A DNA stretch of 64,000 nt from Pelagibacteraceae bacterium AG-404-N13 (GTDB lineage Bacteria; Pseudomonadota; Alphaproteobacteria; Pelagibacterales; Pelagibacteraceae). Within the stretch, counting starts at the first letter, position 1, and each line of letters begins with the position of its first letter. The notes beneath the pieces are model-generated. The model was not told the DNA's origin. It saw nothing but the letters and a program-made list of their open reading frames with translations, and made no database searches. A program made the position numbers and the translations under genes. The stretch spans positions 1-64,000 of the forward strand of contig QCJD01000003.1 in assembly GCA_003216255.1 (NCBI GenBank). Direction: 5' to 3'. This document shows positions 35,730 through 48,785 of this stretch, one piece after another.

Positions 35730-36860
35730 TTAATAATGTGATATTTGATCTTGACTATATATCTTACAACTCATTGCAATACTTAAGCCAAGCATAATTG
35801 ATAACATTGAAGATCCACCGTAAGACATAATGGGCAATGGAGCTCCAACAATAGGTAGAAGACCTACAACCATTGCTATATTTACAAATACATAAAGAAA
35901 AATAGCTGAAGCAAAACCAAAACAATAAAGTTTGGCAAAAAAACTTCTTACTGAAAATCCGATACTTATTACTCTACTAATTAATAAAATATATAAAAGC
36001 ATAAGCGTTATGGATCCCAAGAAACCAAATTCTTCCGAAAAAAGAGTGAATATAAAATCTGTATGTTTTTCAGGTAAAAATTCTAAATAACTTTGGGTTC
36101 CTTTTAAGTATCCTTTTCCAAAAAAACCACCTGATCCTATAGCAATTTTAGATTGTATAATTTGATAACCGGCTCCTAATGGATCTCTATCAGGATTAAA
36201 AAAGGTTAATATCCTTGCTTTTTGATAAGGCTTTAAAATAGAAACTATAAATGGAAAAGATACCAGAAGTAATAAGCTTGAATAAATAAAATATTTTATA
36301 TTAAGACCAGCTATCCATATTACAACTATACCACTTCCTGCGATCAAAATTGATGTACCTAGATCTGGCTGCGTTATAACTAGATAACACGGTAAAACTA
36401 ATAATATAATTGGAATTAATAAAAATCTATAGCTTTGAATATCTGAACTCTGCATTCGATGATAATATCTTGCAAAGCATACTATTATTGCAATTTTCAT
36501 TAATTCAGATGGCTGAAGATTCAAAAAATATAAATTAATCCATCTTGTTGAATTATTTGCAGTCACTCCAAAAAATAAGACAATTAACAAAGAAAATAAG
36601 CATATAAAATAAAATAAATAGGCATTTCGATACCAAAAATTAATTTTTACAAATGATAAAAATAAAAACATCGCAAAAAATGAGACTAATCTTATTAAAT
36701 GATTTTTTGTGTAGTAAGAAAATTCACCACCTTCTGTTGAATGAATTGCAAAAACACTTATTCCACCAATTAAAATAACAATAAAAATTAAAAAAAAATC
36801 TAGTGCTAATAATTTATCAAAAAAAGTATATTTAGATGTATTAAGTCTTTCAGTTAACAT
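35730..36860 (-). CDS. rodA: Peptidoglycan glycosyltransferase RodA
   Basis: A 376-residue SEDS protein with about ten membrane helices. Signatures include FAIHSTEGGEFSYYTKNHLIRL near the start, the QPDLGTSIL motif (about 165) and, near the end, VGLLPIVGAPLPIMSYGGSS. SEDS proteins polymerise glycan strands and need a class B PBP partner, which is encoded immediately upstream; the rodA ATG overlaps the mrdA stop (TAATG). It acts in elongation with MreB, MreC and MreD, all in the same run. Confidence 0.95.
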   Translation of the reverse strand: MLTERLNTSKYTFFDKLLALDFFLIFIVILIGGISVFAIHSTEGGEFSYYTKNHLIRLVSFFAMFLFLSFVKINFWYRNAYLFYFICLFSLLIVLFFGVTANNSTRWINLYFLNLQPSELMKIAIIVCFARYYHRMQSSDIQSYRFLLIPIILLVLPCYLVITQPDLGTSILIAGSGIVVIWIAGLNIKYFIYSSLLLLVSFPFIVSILKPYQKARILTFFNPDRDPLGAGYQIIQSKIAIGSGGFFGKGYLKGTQSYLEFLPEKHTDFIFTLFSEEFGFLGSITLMLLYILLISRVISIGFSVRSFFAKLYCFGFASAIFLYVFVNIAMVVGLLPIVGAPLPIMSYGGSSMLSIMLGLSIAMSCKIYSQDQISHY

Positions 36861-38812
36861 TATGCTAAGGTTATATTTGCTTTTCTTGTTTGTTCTCTTA
36901 ATTTATGTCGGTCTATAATTTTTTTTATTAATTTACTTGCAAGAGGTGCTGCGGCCTTACTTCCAGATCCTCCATGTTCCACCAGAACACTTATGGAATA
37001 TCTGGGTTCTTTGTAAGGTGCAAAAGCAACATACAATGCATGATCTCTATTTTTATATTCAATTTGAGATTGTTTAAGATCTAGCTCTCTTTCTTCATCT
37101 GTAATTCTTTTAACTTGTGAAGTACCTGTTTTCCCAGCAAATTGATATTTTAGATCATCAAATCTTGATTTAAATGATGTTCCATATTGCTCATTAGTTG
37201 ATCCAAACATAGCATCTTTAACAAAATCAATATTTTCAGGCCTATTATAAAGTTTTTCATAAAGTTGAAATTCTCTATCTTCAAGAATGTGGTTATTTAG
37301 TAAACTATTATTTTTTAATTGATTTGTTATTTCTAATTTAGCATTTTCAAAACTAATATTTTTATCAAATAGTATATGCGGTTTAATTTTATATCCACCA
37401 TTTGCAATTTGTGCTGTCATTAAACAAAGTTGCAATGGTGTTGTTTGAATATAACCTTGTCCAATACCATTAATTACTGTTTCTCCAAGATACCATGATT
37501 TTCCTAAGGCATTTTTTTTCCACTCAGTATTCGGAACTACCCCTTTTTTTTCATCAAAATATACATTTTTAAGAATATTCGAACCTAATCCATATCTTTT
37601 TGCAATTATTGAGAGTTTATCAACTCCTAATATTCTTGCCATTTCATAAAAATAAATATCACAAGACTGTTTGATGGCATTTCTTAATTTCATAAAACCA
37701 TGTCCTTGCTTTTTCCAACAATGATATTTTACACCATATAATTCATATGGATTTTTGTGACCTTTGCACTTTATTGTTTTTTCAGGATCTATTGTTCCAA
37801 ATTCTAAAGCTGCAAGTGCTACTAAAGGTTTTAAAGTTGAACCTGGAGAATACAAACCTGCTATTGATTTATTAACTAATGGTTTTAATGGATTATCTCT
37901 AATTTCCTCCCAATCTTTATGTCCTATTCCATGAGTAAATTTATTTGGATCATAAGTCGGTGAAGATGCCATTGCAATAATTTGTCCTGTATAGATATCC
38001 ATTGCACAAATAGAACCTGCTTTTCCTTTTAATAAATTTTGAGCAAATTTTTGAACCTCAAGATCAACTGTTAATTTGATTTCTGTTCCCTTAGACTCTT
38101 TTATGTGTTCTAACTGACTTATTCTTTTTCCTGAAGAATTTACTTCATATCTTTTAATTCCATATTTCCCAATTAGATTTTTTTCATTTGAATATTCAAT
38201 TCCAGATTTTCCAACTTTTAATCCTGGGACTAAATTTTCTTTAATAGCATCCATTCTTTCAATATCCTTAATGCTAGCTTCGCCAACATATCCAACTACA
38301 TGAACCAAACTACTACCGTAAGGATAATATCTTGAAGAAGATACTACTGGTTTAACTCCTTCTAATTCATGCAAGTATAAATTTAATTTTGAAAATTGAC
38401 TCCAATTAAGGTTATCTGAAGCTACTAAAGTATCCCATGGTTTTAATTTAGCTTTTGTTTTATAAATTTTTCTTATTTCATTATTGCTAAGATTAATAAT
38501 ATTTCTTAGTCTAAATAAAGTTTTGTCAAACTCTTGAATTTCATCTAATGATAAATGAACTTGAAAAACACGATCATTATCAGCTAAAATTTTATTATAG
38601 AAATCAGTAATTAAACCTCTTTGAGGTGGAGTTTTCCATTCTCTTATTCTGTTTTTATCTGCTAGAACTTCATACTTTTCTCTGTCTGAAATTTGCAAAT
38701 TATATAATCGAGAAGTAATCCCTGCTAAGAATAAAATTTTTGCAGCAGCCAACATGAAAAGTCTTCTAGATATAATTCTTCCTTTTTGAACATTTGTTGA
38801 TCTACTTTGCAT
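36860..38812 (-). CDS. mrdA: Penicillin-binding protein 2 (class B transpeptidase)
   Basis: A 650-residue protein with an N-terminal membrane anchor (about 18-38), a PBP dimer domain (about 50-220) and a transpeptidase domain with the three motifs SxxK (in YSPGSTLKPLV, near residue 326), SxD/N (IKQSCDIYFYE) and KTG (AGKTGTSQVK). It crosslinks peptidoglycan during lateral growth. It lies between mreD, which it overlaps by 11 bases, and rodA, the standard elongasome order. Length and motifs are typical. Confidence 0.95.
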   Translation of the reverse strand: MQSRSTNVQKGRIISRRLFMLAAAKILFLAGITSRLYNLQISDREKYEVLADKNRIREWKTPPQRGLITDFYNKILADNDRVFQVHLSLDEIQEFDKTLFRLRNIINLSNNEIRKIYKTKAKLKPWDTLVASDNLNWSQFSKLNLYLHELEGVKPVVSSSRYYPYGSSLVHVVGYVGEASIKDIERMDAIKENLVPGLKVGKSGIEYSNEKNLIGKYGIKRYEVNSSGKRISQLEHIKESKGTEIKLTVDLEVQKFAQNLLKGKAGSICAMDIYTGQIIAMASSPTYDPNKFTHGIGHKDWEEIRDNPLKPLVNKSIAGLYSPGSTLKPLVALAALEFGTIDPEKTIKCKGHKNPYELYGVKYHCWKKQGHGFMKLRNAIKQSCDIYFYEMARILGVDKLSIIAKRYGLGSNILKNVYFDEKKGVVPNTEWKKNALGKSWYLGETVINGIGQGYIQTTPLQLCLMTAQIANGGYKIKPHILFDKNISFENAKLEITNQLKNNSLLNNHILEDREFQLYEKLYNRPENIDFVKDAMFGSTNEQYGTSFKSRFDDLKYQFAGKTGTSQVKRITDEERELDLKQSQIEYKNRDHALYVAFAPYKEPRYSISVLVEHGGSGSKAAAPLASKLIKKIIDRHKLREQTRKANITLA

Positions 38813-39326
38813 TTTCTTCCCTTAAATCAATTAAAGTAATTGTATCAAATAATTTTGATAATGCTGGATAAATTAAAAATGTTAAAAACGAACTAAACAT
38901 TAAAATCCCATATTTTATTGGATATTCAAATACTATTGTTAAAACTGAGAAGTTAACGGATGTTACAATTAAAATTGCAATTAAAAAGAAAACCCAATCA
39001 TACAATAAACTTGGCATCAAAGTTCTCGCTCTTATAAATGCAGCAATAGCGCATAACAATAAATAATTAATTGAGGAAATACCAATTGGAAAATTTTGAA
39101 CTACATCATTAATTATACCAGTTAAAAATATTAAACCATATCCTAGTCTCTCTGGTTTTTTTAAAACCCAATAAAAAATTACTACATACATAAAGTTAAA
39201 AGAATAATTGTTTTCAAATAAATGAAAGGAAAGATCAAAACCTGTAAATGCTAAAAAAAATAAAAAAAGTATAGGAAATGTGTGAATAAAACTATGATAT
39301 ATTTTTTTAAAATTACTTTTACTCAT
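38802..39326 (-). CDS. mreD: Rod-shape-determining membrane protein MreD
   Basis: A 174-residue protein with about five membrane helices and the weakly conserved MreD pattern (VIFYWVLKKPERLGYGLIFLTGIINDVVQNFPIG in part). Sequence conservation in this family is low; the place between mreC and mrdA, two bases after the mreC stop, makes the call firm. It bridges MreC and the PBP2/RodA pair in the inner membrane. Confidence 0.88.
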   Translation of the reverse strand: MSKSNFKKIYHSFIHTFPILFLFFLAFTGFDLSFHLFENNYSFNFMYVVIFYWVLKKPERLGYGLIFLTGIINDVVQNFPIGISSINYLLLCAIAAFIRARTLMPSLLYDWVFFLIAILIVTSVNFSVLTIVFEYPIKYGILMFSSFLTFLIYPALSKLFDTITLIDLREENAK

Positions 39327-39327
39327 A

Positions 39328-40164
39328 TTATTTATTGATATTCACATATTTTATTTGGTTAATATCTACAAAAAATTCTACAAAAAAGTTTTCTTCTTTT
39401 TCGATAACTTTTCCAATCGGGATAGCTTGTGGTATAATATTATCTACACCAGAGGTATAAACAATGTCTCCTTTTTTAATTTTTTTTAATTTTGGCAAAT
39501 ATTCAAGTACTGCATAATCATTATGTCCTTGCCCAGATAAAATTGCATTTGCACCAGAAGGTTCAATAATTACAGGTATTTTACTGTTCAGATCACTTAC
39601 CAGTAGTATCCTTGAAGTTAAAAAATTTACATTAATTATTTTACCAACAAAATAAGAGTTTTCTTTAACAGCAACTCCTAATTTAATGCCGTGTTTAAAA
39701 CCTTTATTAATAATGGCTGATTTCAAATATGGGCTTTGTTGATCTAGTAAAACTTTTGATAACAAATATTCATTTGATAATGTATTTTTTTCATCAATTA
39801 AAATTTTTAATCTTTTATTTTCTGATTTATAAAAATTGTTTTCATAGATTAAATTTGTAAGATCATAATCTTTTTTCTTTAATTCTGTATATTCATCATA
39901 CATGTTAAGATGTTCTACTAAATTATAATAATTTTTTTTTATATAAACAAAAGGTTCTGATATAAAATATGAACCTTTAAAAATTAAATCTTTTGTAAAT
40001 GATCTAAATACATTTACCGGCCCAGTTTTAAAATATTCTAATGATAAAACTAAAAGTGAAATTATTAATAAAGTGAATAAAGAAAATTTTTGACGAGTTC
40101 CTTTTTTTAAAAAAGCTGAACGAATAGCAATTATAAAATCATCTCTACCCGCGTCTGAAGCCAT
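39328..40164 (-). CDS. mreC: Rod-shape-determining protein MreC
   Basis: A 278-residue protein: cytoplasmic start, one membrane helix (about 28-45), a coiled coil (about 85-125) and two beta domains. These show the typical segments KSAIINKGFKHGIKLGVAV and ILLVSDLNSKIPVIIEPSGANAIL in part, then GDIVYTSGVDNIIPQAIPIG. It forms periplasmic assemblies activating PBP2. It lies 6 bases after mreB. It is a little shorter than many MreC proteins at the C-terminus. Confidence 0.93.
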   Translation of the reverse strand: MASDAGRDDFIIAIRSAFLKKGTRQKFSLFTLLIISLLVLSLEYFKTGPVNVFRSFTKDLIFKGSYFISEPFVYIKKNYYNLVEHLNMYDEYTELKKKDYDLTNLIYENNFYKSENKRLKILIDEKNTLSNEYLLSKVLLDQQSPYLKSAIINKGFKHGIKLGVAVKENSYFVGKIINVNFLTSRILLVSDLNSKIPVIIEPSGANAILSGQGHNDYAVLEYLPKLKKIKKGDIVYTSGVDNIIPQAIPIGKVIEKEENFFVEFFVDINQIKYVNINK

Positions 40165-40170
40165 AATGTT

Positions 40171-42785
<2,615 letters not shown>

Positions 42786-42802
42786 AATTATATTTTAAGC
42801 TT

Positions 42803-42819
42803 GAGCATAATACATGCTC
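42803..42819 (-). promoter_or_regulatory. Inverted repeat between ilvC and leuA
   Basis: GAGCAT and ATGCTC form a perfect six-base inverted repeat around AATAC, 18 bases before the leuA start on the transcribed strand. It could be an operator or a small mRNA hairpin. No U-run follows, so it is not a standard terminator. It is the only clear structure in the 88-base gap. Confidence 0.35.
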
Positions 42820-42873
42820 TCGCACAGATTGCAAAATAATTTGGCTTTTTTAGACCAATATTGTCTTCAAAAT

Positions 42874-43908
<1,035 letters not shown>

Positions 43909-43913
43909 TTAGA

Positions 43914-44462
43914 TTATTTAAATACTTCAGCCCCTCTTGTCATAGCAACTGCTCCAGTTCTAGAAACACTTACTAAACCAAATTTTTTTAAATTACTTGT
44001 CATACTATCAATTTCTCTTCTAAGTGCTGTTATTTGGATAACATGGGATTTATTAGTTTTATCTAAAATTACAGCATCATATTTTTTACAAGCCTTAAAC
44101 GCTTTTTCTAATTTAATTTTATTTCCAACAAGTTTAAATAAAGCCATTTCTTTAAAAATAACATTTTTGTCTTCTCTTTTAAAGTCAGCTACTTTATGAA
44201 CTGGAACAAGTTTCTTTAATTGTAATTTTATTTGATCAATTACCTGCGGAGTTCCTGTAGTAACAATTGTTACTCTTGAAATATTTAGACTTTGATCAAC
44301 TTCAGCAACAGCTAATGACTCGATATTGTATCCTCTTCCTGAAAAAAGACCTACAACTCTCGCTAATACTCCTGCTTCATTATCTACCCAAACTACAATA
44401 ATATGTGTATCTAATTTTTGTTTTTTGCCTGCAAAACTATATGCTGATTTTGAATTTGCCAT
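43914..44462 (-). CDS. ilvH: Acetolactate synthase small (regulatory) subunit
   Basis: A 182-residue protein with an N-terminal ACT domain (about 19-95: HIIVVWVDNEAGVLARVVGL, then FSGRGYNIESLAVAEVD) and a second ACT-like C-terminal domain (about 100-175). This length matches IlvH/IlvN subunits that bind valine and activate the catalytic subunit. Its ATG overlaps the ilvB stop by one base (TAATG), ensuring co-translation. Confidence 0.95.
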   Translation of the reverse strand: MANSKSAYSFAGKKQKLDTHIIVVWVDNEAGVLARVVGLFSGRGYNIESLAVAEVDQSLNISRVTIVTTGTPQVIDQIKLQLKKLVPVHKVADFKREDKNVIFKEMALFKLVGNKIKLEKAFKACKKYDAVILDKTNKSHVIQITALRREIDSMTSNLKKFGLVSVSRTGAVAMTRGAEVFK

Positions 44463-46228
44463 TAGACTAAAGTTCTTCCTTTTCCAGTAATTTTTTTACT
44501 TTTTTGATCATTTGGTCCTAATAGCATTTGATTATGTGGTTTTCCTGAAGGTATCATAGGAAAGCAGTTCTCTTGTTTATCCACTAAGCAATCAAATATT
44601 ACAGGTTGGTCAGTATTCAGCATTTCAATAATTTTATCGTCTAATTCCTCAGGAGTTTTTGCTCTCAAGCCAACACAACCATACGCTTCGGCTAATTTAA
44701 CAAAATCTGGTAATGCTGCAGTATAGCTTTCAGAATAATTTTTATCGTGAAGCAATTCTTGCCATTGTCTTACCATTCCCATGTATTCGTTATTCAAAAT
44801 AAATATCTTAATCGGTAATCCATATTGAACCGCTGTTGACATTTCTTGCATTGTCATCAAAACAGATGCTTCACCAGCTATATCAATAACAAGTTTATTT
44901 GGGTGTGCAACTTGAACTCCAACAGCAGCAGGCAACCCATATCCCATTGTCCCTAATCCACCAGATGTCATCCATCGATTTGGTTTATTAAATTTATAAT
45001 GTTGTGCAGCCCACATTTGATGTTGTCCAACTTCTGTTGTAATATAGGTATCTTTGTCCTTTGTAAGTTCGTATAATCTTTCTACAGCATATTGAGGTTT
45101 AATTGTTTCCTCGCTCCCAATATAATCTAAAGATCTTCTAGATCTCCATTTTTGAATCTTTTCCCACCATTTAGAAGTTTTTTGTTTATTAGATTTTAAG
45201 AAATCATGTTTTGTTTTTTTCAAAGTTTTTATTGTAGACTCAATTACTGATTTTACATCTCCAACAATTGCTAAATCTACTTTAACATTTTTATTTATTG
45301 ATGAAGGATCAATATCAATATGCACTTTTTTTGAATTTGGAGAAAATTCATCTATTTTTCCAGTAATTCTGTCGTCAAATCTTGCACCGATATTTATCAT
45401 CAAATCACATTCATACATTGCATTGTTTGCTTCGTAAGTACCATGCATACCAAGCATACCTAAAAACTGATTATCATCGGCAGGGTAACAGCCTAAGCCT
45501 TGCAAAGTACTAGTAATTGGAAAACCAGTTGCGCGAACTAATTCTCTTAAAAGTTCACTGGCTTTTGGACCGGAGTTTACAACGCCTCCTCCAGTATAAA
45601 AAATTGGCTTTGAGGCTTTCTTCAAAAGATTAACAAGTTCCTCAATATCATTTTTTGAAAATTGATTATGAGATTTACCTTTTAATTTAATTTTTCTTTT
45701 ATAGTTAATATAATTAGTTTTTTGAAATTGAATATCTTTTGGAATATCTACTAAAACTGGTCCAGGCCTACCAGTTGTTGATACTTCAAAAGCTTTATGA
45801 ATTGTTTTAGCTAAATCTTTTACATCTTTTACCAACCAATTATGTTTTGTACATGGGCGAGTAATGCCTGTGGTATCACATTCTTGAAAAGCATCGGTTC
45901 CAATAAGATGTGTTGGTACTTGTCCTGATATACAAACTAATGGAACTGAATCCATATAAGCATCTGTTAAAGCTGTAACTGCATTTGTTGCACCTGGTCC
46001 AGATGTTACTAATAAAACTCCTGGTTTGCCTGTTGATCTTGCATAACCTTCAGCTGCATGACCAGCGCCTTGCTCATGTCTAACTAAATAATGTTTAATT
46101 GACTTAAAATTTTTTAATTCGTCATATATTGGAAGCACTGCACCACCTGGATAACCAAAAATGTTACTTACGCCTTGGTCCTCAAGGCATTTAAAGACGA
46201 TCTCCGCTCCTGAATATAATTTTGGCAT
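44462..46228 (-). CDS. ilvB: Acetolactate synthase large (catalytic) subunit
   Basis: A 588-residue thiamine diphosphate enzyme with the catalytic glutamate E52 in RHEQGAGHAAEGYA, the central FAD-binding domain (about 195-340) and the ThDP motif IAGEASVLMTMQEMSTAVQYG leading to NNEYMGMVRQWQ. It condenses pyruvate to acetolactate, or pyruvate and 2-oxobutyrate. Note GEAS where many family members have GDGS in the metal-binding motif, a variant I would check by alignment. It begins the ilv block, and an inverted repeat directly precedes its ATG. Confidence 0.95.
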   Translation of the reverse strand: MPKLYSGAEIVFKCLEDQGVSNIFGYPGGAVLPIYDELKNFKSIKHYLVRHEQGAGHAAEGYARSTGKPGVLLVTSGPGATNAVTALTDAYMDSVPLVCISGQVPTHLIGTDAFQECDTTGITRPCTKHNWLVKDVKDLAKTIHKAFEVSTTGRPGPVLVDIPKDIQFQKTNYINYKRKIKLKGKSHNQFSKNDIEELVNLLKKASKPIFYTGGGVVNSGPKASELLRELVRATGFPITSTLQGLGCYPADDNQFLGMLGMHGTYEANNAMYECDLMINIGARFDDRITGKIDEFSPNSKKVHIDIDPSSINKNVKVDLAIVGDVKSVIESTIKTLKKTKHDFLKSNKQKTSKWWEKIQKWRSRRSLDYIGSEETIKPQYAVERLYELTKDKDTYITTEVGQHQMWAAQHYKFNKPNRWMTSGGLGTMGYGLPAAVGVQVAHPNKLVIDIAGEASVLMTMQEMSTAVQYGLPIKIFILNNEYMGMVRQWQELLHDKNYSESYTAALPDFVKLAEAYGCVGLRAKTPEELDDKIIEMLNTDQPVIFDCLVDKQENCFPMIPSGKPHNQMLLGPNDQKSKKITGKGRTLV

Positions 46229-46246
46229 TCAGCCAATCTAGCTGAA
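46228..46246 (-). promoter_or_regulatory. Hairpin-forming inverted repeat at the ilvB start
   Basis: On the coding strand TTCAGC, seven bases, then GCTGAA run directly into the ilvB ATG: the last A of the repeat is the A of the start codon. A six-base-pair hairpin would occupy the position where a ribosome binding site is expected, and no Shine-Dalgarno-like purine run is seen. It may control ilvB translation, or be an operator. Evidence is structural only. Confidence 0.35.
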
Positions 46247-46281
46247 GTTGTGCTCTAAGGTCAAGTTTAACAGAGATAATT

Positions 46282-47190
46282 TTATAATTTTTTTAAAATT
46301 TGATTAAGTGCTTTTGGATTTACTTTTTGCCAATTCTTCATTTGACCTCTCGCCCAAGTACTTTGTCTTTTGGCGTATTGTCTTGTTTTTATTGTTATTT
46401 TTTCCTTAACTTCCTTTAAATCTGATCTTTTATTAAGAAAATCTTTAAATTCATTAATTCCAATCACTTTATTTGGAGTCATTTCTGGAGCTACATTGAG
46501 CTTTAAAAATTTTTTAACCTCTTTCACAGCTCCTTGTCTTAACATTTGATCAACTCTTGATGAAATTCTAAATAGTAGTTCTTGCCTTGGAAAATCTATA
46601 TAAATTTTAAAAAAATCATCTTCAGTAAATTTTGTTTTTGTATTTTTAAACCATTCAATCAAAGATTTTTTTGTATATACTTTAACTTCATAAGCTCTAA
46701 TAGATCTTTGTATATCAGTTGGGTTTATTTTCTCTTTAATTAATGGATCTAATTTTATTAATTTTTTGTAAAATTTCTTTTGACCTATTTGTTTTTGTAA
46801 ATTTCTTATTTTATTTCTAAATTTAATAGGAATATTTGGAATTTTAACTAAACCATCTGTTAAAGCTTTAAAGTATAAACCTGTTCCACCGACTAAAATA
46901 GGAATTTTTTTATTTTTTTTTATTTTAGAGATTTTTTCAGTTGCAAGTTTTAGCCATTTGCCTGTAGAAAATTTTCTTTTAACACTCTGAAAACCGTAAA
47001 GATGATGTTTGATTTTTGAGCACTCTTTTTTTAATGGTCTTGCAGTTAAAATTTTTAATTCTTTATAAACTTGCATGCTATCTGTATTAATAATTTCACC
47101 GTTTATTTTTTTAGCAAGTTGGACAGAAAATTTTGATTTACCTGATGCTGTTGGGCCATAAATTAAAATTATTTTGGACTTTAGGTCCAT
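46282..47190 (-). CDS. miaA: tRNA dimethylallyltransferase
   Basis: A 302-residue MiaA with the P-loop IYGPTASGKSKFS (about 10-22), the catalytic NTDSMQVY (about 36-43), the LVGGTGLYFKAL motif (about 100) and the tRNA-binding QYAKRQSTWARGQ near 277-289. It adds a dimethylallyl group to A37 of tRNAs reading UNN codons. Its ATG overlaps the degP stop (TAATG), and 53 bases separate its stop from ilvB. Confidence 0.95.
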   Translation of the reverse strand: MDLKSKIILIYGPTASGKSKFSVQLAKKINGEIINTDSMQVYKELKILTARPLKKECSKIKHHLYGFQSVKRKFSTGKWLKLATEKISKIKKNKKIPILVGGTGLYFKALTDGLVKIPNIPIKFRNKIRNLQKQIGQKKFYKKLIKLDPLIKEKINPTDIQRSIRAYEVKVYTKKSLIEWFKNTKTKFTEDDFFKIYIDFPRQELLFRISSRVDQMLRQGAVKEVKKFLKLNVAPEMTPNKVIGINEFKDFLNKRSDLKEVKEKITIKTRQYAKRQSTWARGQMKNWQKVNPKALNQILKKL

Positions 47191-48596
47191 TAATCTAATT
47201 TAACACCAATGTATCTTCTTTGATTTTGATTGTTATAAATTACAATTAGCAATGTTTTTTCTGCACTTCTCAAAGTCTTATCAATAGTATTCTTAAGATC
47301 TCCGATAGTATTTATTTTTTTCTTTTGAACTTCCACGATTATATTGTTTACCTCAAGATTATTAACAGGACTGTCTTTTTCAATTTTAGTAATCACTACT
47401 CCAGATGTTCCTTTTGGTAATTGTCTTTCTGTTATATCTTTTTTGTTTAACAATCTAACGGAAATCTTTAATCCTTCAATTTTATTTTCTTTTGGTTTTT
47501 GTAAAACTTTTTGTTGTGGTTTAAAATCAGTAGAGGTTTCTAATCTACCAAGAATAATTACTTTTGTAAGTTCTCTTTGGTTTCTCCAGACTTTAACATT
47601 TACTTTTTTTCCTACGTCAGTAGCTGCAACTATTTTTGGCAATTCATTCATTTCATTAATAGTTTTTCCATCAAATTCTAAAATTATATCACCTGCTTTA
47701 ATTCCAGCATCTTCAGATGGACTTCCTTCAGCTACACTTGCTACCAATGCTCCTCTAGGTTTGTCTAATTTTTCGATCTCTGCTATTTCGTTTGTAACGT
47801 ATTGAATTCTAACTCCTAGCCATCCTCTTTTTGTTTCACCAAATTCAATTAACTGATTTATAACTCTTTGAGCATTGTTCGAAGGAATAGCAAACCCTAT
47901 TCCAATTGAGCCTGATGGCCCTAATATTGCAGTGTTAATTCCTATTACATCACCATCCATATTGAACAATGGGCCTCCCGAATTACCTTGGTTAATTGAT
48001 GCATCAGTTTGTATAAAATCTTCGTATCTTGATAATCCTATACTTCTATTTCTTGCAGAAATAATTCCTGAAGTAACAGTACCACCAAAACCAAATGGAT
48101 TTCCTATTGCTATAACCCAATCACCAATTCTAGCTTTATCAGAGTCACCAAATTCTACAGGTATGAACTTTTCATCTGTCTCCATTTTAAGAACCGCTAT
48201 ATCCATTCCTGGATCTGCTCCCAAAACTTTAGCTTTATATTCTTTATCACCATTCACTCTTACAAGTATATCCTCTGCACCTTGGATGACATGATTGTTG
48301 GTTATAACTATTCCTTCTTTATCAATAATAAATCCTGAACCTAATGCACTCGATTTTCTTTTCTGGGGTGTTCCAAAATCTTTAAACATATCCTCAAAAG
48401 GAGATCCTGGAGGAAATTCAAAAGGAAATGGGTTGGTTTGTGTAGTTATTGTAGTTGTTGTTGAAATATTCACAACAGATGGCATTACTTTTTCTGCCAA
48501 ATCTGCAAAAGATACAGGTCTATCTTCAGCGTAAACTAAAAGGCTTAAATTAAAAGAGACCAATAAAACTAATAAAAATTTAAAATAATTTTTCAT
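47190..48596 (-). CDS. degP: Periplasmic serine protease Do (DegP/HtrA family)
   Basis: I start at the ATG at 48596, which overlaps the upstream TGA (ATGA); a TTG at 48611 would add five residues before a less typical signal. The 468-residue protein has a signal peptide (about 1-23), a trypsin-like domain with H102 (TNNHV), D132 (GMDIAVL) and S206 (QGNSGGPL), then two PDZ domains (about 260-350 and 370-460). It degrades or refolds misfolded envelope proteins. It follows hflK-hflC and the DUF2065 gene, a common alphaproteobacterial order. Confidence 0.93.
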   Translation of the reverse strand: MKNYFKFLLVLLVSFNLSLLVYAEDRPVSFADLAEKVMPSVVNISTTTTITTQTNPFPFEFPPGSPFEDMFKDFGTPQKRKSSALGSGFIIDKEGIVITNNHVIQGAEDILVRVNGDKEYKAKVLGADPGMDIAVLKMETDEKFIPVEFGDSDKARIGDWVIAIGNPFGFGGTVTSGIISARNRSIGLSRYEDFIQTDASINQGNSGGPLFNMDGDVIGINTAILGPSGSIGIGFAIPSNNAQRVINQLIEFGETKRGWLGVRIQYVTNEIAEIEKLDKPRGALVASVAEGSPSEDAGIKAGDIILEFDGKTINEMNELPKIVAATDVGKKVNVKVWRNQRELTKVIILGRLETSTDFKPQQKVLQKPKENKIEGLKISVRLLNKKDITERQLPKGTSGVVITKIEKDSPVNNLEVNNIIVEVQKKKINTIGDLKNTIDKTLRSAEKTLLIVIYNNQNQRRYIGVKLD

Positions 48597-48778
48597 CTTT
48601 TTATGTACCAAATAATAATAAAACCAATTATTGCAAATATAAATCCACCTGTTCTTAGTTGGTTAGTACTCACTTCATTTAGTCTTTTAAGCATACTTTT
48701 CATTTTTGATGGAAATATGGCGTACAAAATACCTTCGATAAATAAGAATAGACCAAATGCTATGATCAATTCTTTCAT
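48593..48778 (-). CDS. DUF2065-like small membrane protein
   Basis: A 61-residue protein with two hydrophobic segments (about 3-20 and 43-58) and the DUF2065 pattern: a start resembling LIAFGLFLFIEGILYAIFP, then KMKSMLKRLNEVSTNQLR and GGFIFAIIGF. This family regularly lies between hflC and degP in proteobacteria. It starts 7 bases after hflC and overlaps degP by 4 bases. Function is unknown; association with the HflKC complex is suggested by position. Confidence 0.82.
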   Translation of the reverse strand: MKELIIAFGLFLFIEGILYAIFPSKMKSMLKRLNEVSTNQLRTGGFIFAIIGFIIIWYIKR

Positions 48779-48785
48779 GATTAAA

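Noticed and set aside
47344..48534. Three antisense frames over degP
   Set aside because: The minus-strand frame carries the full protease with catalytic triad and PDZ domains; the antisense frames are by-products of composition.
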